From contig JADFRV010000130.1 in NCBI GenBank assembly GCA_022561095.1, forward strand, positions 1-6,502: DNA of 6,502 nucleotides. The letters are read 5' to 3'. Shown here piece after piece: positions 4,701 through 6,502 of the stretch. The first letter of the stretch is position 1, and each line of letters begins with the position of its first letter. The DNA comes from Chloroflexota bacterium. Its GTDB lineage: Bacteria; Chloroflexota; Dehalococcoidia; SM23-28-2; RBG-16-64-32. The notes beneath the pieces were generated by a model. It was not told the DNA's origin. It searched no databases and worked only from the letters and a program-made list of their open reading frames with translations. The position numbers and the translations under genes were made by a program.

Positions 4701-5888
4701 CTAGACCACCCCCTCTTCCCTTAGCCGCTCGATCTCCGTCGCGCTGTAGCCGAAGCCTTCGAGAACTTCTGCTGTATGCTCGCCCAGTGTGGCCTCCGCT
4801 GCTGCGGCAGACGTCGGCGTCTCGCTGAACTGGATGGGGCTATTCACGACCGTGATCTCCCCCAGCCGTGGGTGCTGCGTACGCACCAGGTAGCCGTTGT
4901 CGTACGCCTGCGGCTCCTCGCTCACCTGGGCGTAGTCGTAGACCGGGGCGCAGAAGATGTCGGCCGCCTCCAGCCGCTCCATCCACTCCGCCGTGCTGCG
5001 GGTCGAGAAGTGCTCGTCGAGCAGGCGATTCAGCTCGTCGCGGCCCCGGATGCGGCCGCCCATGCCGGCGAACCGCTCGTCCGTCGCCAGCTCGGGCCGG
5101 TCTATCGCCCGGCAGAAGTCCGGCCAGCGGTGGGGATAGACGCCGCCGATCGCCATGTAGCCGTCGGCGGTGCGATAGGTGTACCAGAGGAGGGTAAGAT
5201 GGGGGTTGCCGCGGCCGGCCTTGGGCTGCTTCTCCCCGGTCAGCAGGTAATGCGTTAGCTCCCAGGACTGGGCCGCCAGCATACTCCCCAGCAGCGACGC
5301 CTCGACCTTCTGCCCGGCGCCGGTCCGCTCGCGGGCGAGCAGCGCCGCCAGGATGCCCAGCGCCAGCGTCACCGCGCCCACGTGATCGGCGATGGCGACG
5401 CCGGTAGGCATCGGTACGTCGTCCGCGCCGGTGGTGCTCATCAGGCCGCTCATCGCCTGGGCCAGGATGTCGTTCCCCGGCTTGCGTCCGAACCGCCCCT
5501 TCGAGCCGAAGGCGGAGGCGCAGGCGTAGATGATGCGCGGGTTCACCCGCTGGAACTCCTCGTAGCCCAGGCCCAGCTTCTCCATCACCCCCGGCCGGAA
5601 GTTGTGAGCCACGACGTCGCAGTCGCGGGCGAGCCGCAGAGCGACCTCCCGCCCCTTCTCCGACTTCAGGTCCAGGGTGAGGCTCTTCTTGCCCCGGTTG
5701 ATCGCCAGGAAGTAGGCGCTGAAGCCGCGCTTGCGGTCCATGCCGATCACGCGGCCGATCTCGCCCCGGCCCGGCTGCTCCACCTTGATCACCTCCGCTC
5801 CCATGTCCGCCATCAGCAGCGTGGCGTACGGCCCCTGCTGAGCGATGGTGAAGTCCAGCACCCGGATCCCCTCTAGCGGTCCGCCCAT
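4701..5888 (-). CDS. CaiB/BaiF family class III CoA-transferase, second paralog (395 aa)
   Basis: Complete class III CoA-transferase: LEGIRVLDFTIAQQGPYAT (5-23), DMGAEVIKVEQPGRGEIGR (28-46), NRGKKSLTLDLKSEKGRE (64-81), HNFRPGVMEKLGLGYEE (95-111), ASAFGSKGRF (124-133), then TGVAIADHVGAVTLALGIL with the predicted catalytic Asp D168. The C-terminal part has DGYMAIGGVYPHRW and DIFCAPVYDY, usual for the acceptor-binding domain. The start is certain: AAGGAGGA (5893-5900) lies 5 nt before the ATG and the family N-terminus begins at once. The enzyme makes acyl-CoA by CoA transfer in the cytoplasm; the acid is unknown. It diverges from an enolase-superfamily gene with a shared promoter region, which suggests a common substrate pathway. 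Its stop is 16 nt from the stop of the convergent DUF2652 gene, too close for separate terminators. Confidence 0.95.
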   Translation of the reverse strand: MGGPLEGIRVLDFTIAQQGPYATLLMADMGAEVIKVEQPGRGEIGRVIGMDRKRGFSAYFLAINRGKKSLTLDLKSEKGREVALRLARDCDVVAHNFRPGVMEKLGLGYEEFQRVNPRIIYACASAFGSKGRFGRKPGNDILAQAMSGLMSTTGADDVPMPTGVAIADHVGAVTLALGILAALLARERTGAGQKVEASLLGSMLAAQSWELTHYLLTGEKQPKAGRGNPHLTLLWYTYRTADGYMAIGGVYPHRWPDFCRAIDRPELATDERFAGMGGRIRGRDELNRLLDEHFSTRSTAEWMERLEAADIFCAPVYDYAQVSEEPQAYDNGYLVRTQHPRLGEITVVNSPIQFSETPTSAAAAEATLGEHTAEVLEGFGYSATEIERLREEGVV

Positions 5889-5921
5889 GACATCCTCCTT
5901 GGCATCGACTGGCGTGACCCT

Positions 5922-5951
5922 AGGCTATTCGCAGCCCGCAGGCGCTGTCAA
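5922..5951 (-). promoter_or_regulatory. Predicted promoter of the leftward CoA-transferase gene
   Basis: The minus strand reads a perfect -35, TTGACA (5951-5946), then 18 nt, then TAGCCT (5927-5922) as a weak -10 (three of six, keeping the first T, A and last T). Transcription would start near 5915, giving a leader of about 27 nt that contains the strong Shine-Dalgarno. The -35 lies in the left arm of an inverted repeat. Confidence 0.45.
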
Positions 5952-5967
5952 CGCGCCCGCCGTTGAC
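5947..5967. promoter_or_regulatory. Inverted repeat GTCAACG-N7-CGTTGAC between divergent genes
   Basis: Two perfect 7-bp arms (5947-5953 and 5961-5967) are spaced by CGCCCGC. The centres of the arms are 14 bp apart. Each arm contains the TTGAC of one of two back-to-back -35 boxes, so the symmetry may come from the promoters, from an operator for a dimeric regulator, or both. Confidence 0.5.
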
Positions 5968-5992
5968 GGCCGTACGGCCACCAACCTAAGAT
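5963..5992 (+). promoter_or_regulatory. Predicted promoter of the rightward enolase-superfamily gene
   Basis: TTGACG (5963-5968, five of six) is followed after 18 nt by TAAGAT (5987-5992, four of six). Transcription would start near 6000, leaving a leader of about 31 nt with GGGAG (6020-6024) as Shine-Dalgarno. A 12-bp palindrome lies between the two boxes. Confidence 0.45.
5968..5979. promoter_or_regulatory. 12-bp perfect palindrome GGCCGTACGGCC, possible operator
   Basis: The palindrome has no spacer and sits between the predicted -35 and -10 of the rightward gene, a position where a bound repressor would block RNA polymerase. The sequence is seen directly; operator function is inference. 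Confidence 0.4.
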
Positions 5993-6030
5993 GCGAGCGA
6001 ATCCCAGCCGCGAGTACCCGGGAGCAGCCG

Positions 6031-6502
6031 ATGAAGATCACGCAGGTCAAGGTCCGCCTGTTCGAGATGCCCATGCCGAAGACGTTCCGCCCCACCTGGC
6101 AGCCGCTGCCCACCACCTCGGCTCGCATCCACATCGTAGAGGTGCATACGGACGAGGGGATCGTCGGCGTGGGGTCAGGCGGGGTGCCGGTGCGCTGGGA
6201 GGTCGCGGGCCTGTTCCTGATGGGCCAGGACCCGTTCGACCTGGACCGGCACGTTGCGCAGCTCCGCTCCATGGCCTTCTTCATCGGCCGGCCCTGGCCG
6301 CTGGAGGTGGCGCTGTGGGACGTTATCGGCCAGGCCACCGGCCAGCCCGTATACCGGCTGCTCGGCGGCGGCTCCGATAAGCTGAAGGCCTACGCCTCCA
6401 CCGGCGAGCTGCGCAGCCTCGAGGCCAGAGTCGAGTCGGCGCAGCAGATCGTCGCCGAGGGGTTCAAGGCGCTGAAGATACGCTTCCACAGCGCTGACGT
6501 CC
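6031..6502 (+). CDS. Mandelate racemase/muconate lactonizing-type enolase-superfamily protein, N-terminal 157 residues (cut by window edge)
   Basis: The ATG at 6031 follows GGGAG by 6 nt and the frame is open to the right edge. Residues 1-116 form the capping domain of the enolase superfamily: MKITQVKVRLFEMPMPKTFR, the strand ARIHIVEVHTDEGIVGVGSG, then WPLEVALWDVIGQATGQPVY and RLLGGGSDKLKAYAS, which match the usual ALWDIxGxxxGxPxxxLLGG and KLxxYAS pattern. The barrel begins near residue 117. At the end of the second barrel strand, where MR/MLE enzymes have KxK, this protein has K149-I-R151. The metal ligands and the opposite base lie beyond the window. The superfamily abstracts a proton next to a carboxylate and performs dehydration, racemization or cycloisomerization; a sugar-acid or other hydroxy-acid substrate is possible. 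Pairing with a divergent CoA-transferase suggests carboxylic-acid catabolism. Confidence 0.88.
   Translation, partial: MKITQVKVRLFEMPMPKTFRPTWQPLPTTSARIHIVEVHTDEGIVGVGSGGVPVRWEVAGLFLMGQDPFDLDRHVAQLRSMAFFIGRPWPLEVALWDVIGQATGQPVYRLLGGGSDKLKAYASTGELRSLEARVESAQQIVAEGFKALKIRFHSADV

Noticed and set aside
4776..5258. 160-residue plus-strand frame opposite the second CoA-transferase
   Set aside because: Antisense shadow; the minus strand carries the full conserved enzyme.
1..6502. Search for tRNA, rRNA, insertion-sequence ends, integrase sites and CRISPR repeats
   Set aside because: No T-loop-like motif in a cloverleaf context, no transposase frame, no terminal repeats and no regularly spaced repeats were seen by eye.

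Overview
The window is GC-rich bacterial chromosome with tightly packed genes. The gene content points to Chloroflexota, probably a Dehalococcoidia or SAR202-like lineage. The clues are a short double zinc-ribbon protein with a Gly/Tyr linker, a DUF2652 protein, and two class III (CaiB/BaiF) CoA-transferases beside an enolase-superfamily enzyme. CaiB/BaiF and enolase-superfamily paralogs are known to be expanded in such Chloroflexota. The assignment is inference from families, not from a marker gene. I saw no insertion sequence, phage gene, tRNA, rRNA or CRISPR array.

Layout. Positions 1-451 read leftward: a hypothetical protein cut by the left edge (1-198) and, upstream of it, a possible 56-residue very basic protein (281-451). 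From 677 to 4684 five genes read rightward: a cytoplasmic TlpA/redoxin-like thioredoxin-fold protein; a two-zinc-ribbon protein behind a structured 220-nt leader; an IscA/HesB-fold protein with no cysteines; a CaiB/BaiF CoA-transferase; and a DUF2652 nucleotidyl-cyclase-like domain joined to an SRPBCC-like domain. A second CaiB/BaiF gene (4701-5888) converges on this block, only 16 nt away. It diverges from a mandelate racemase/muconate lactonizing-type gene that runs off the right edge (6031-6502).

How the parts may work together. The first three rightward genes look like small redox or metal-related housekeeping proteins (CxxC thioredoxin fold, eight Cys as two zinc sites, Fe-S carrier fold). 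The right half looks like carboxylic-acid or acyl-CoA catabolism. The divergent CaiB/BaiF and enolase-superfamily genes share a 142-bp promoter region with back-to-back promoters and two palindromes, suggesting joint control by one regulator.

The most notable non-coding signal is an 11-bp perfect inverted repeat (1342-1352 with 1380-1390), plus an inner 4-bp helix. In the mRNA it would bury the whole Shine-Dalgarno sequence and the GTG start of the zinc-ribbon gene, as an RNA thermometer or translational switch would. The most notable protein is the DUF2652 one: it keeps most class III cyclase active-site positions but has Ile where the transition-state Asn should be.
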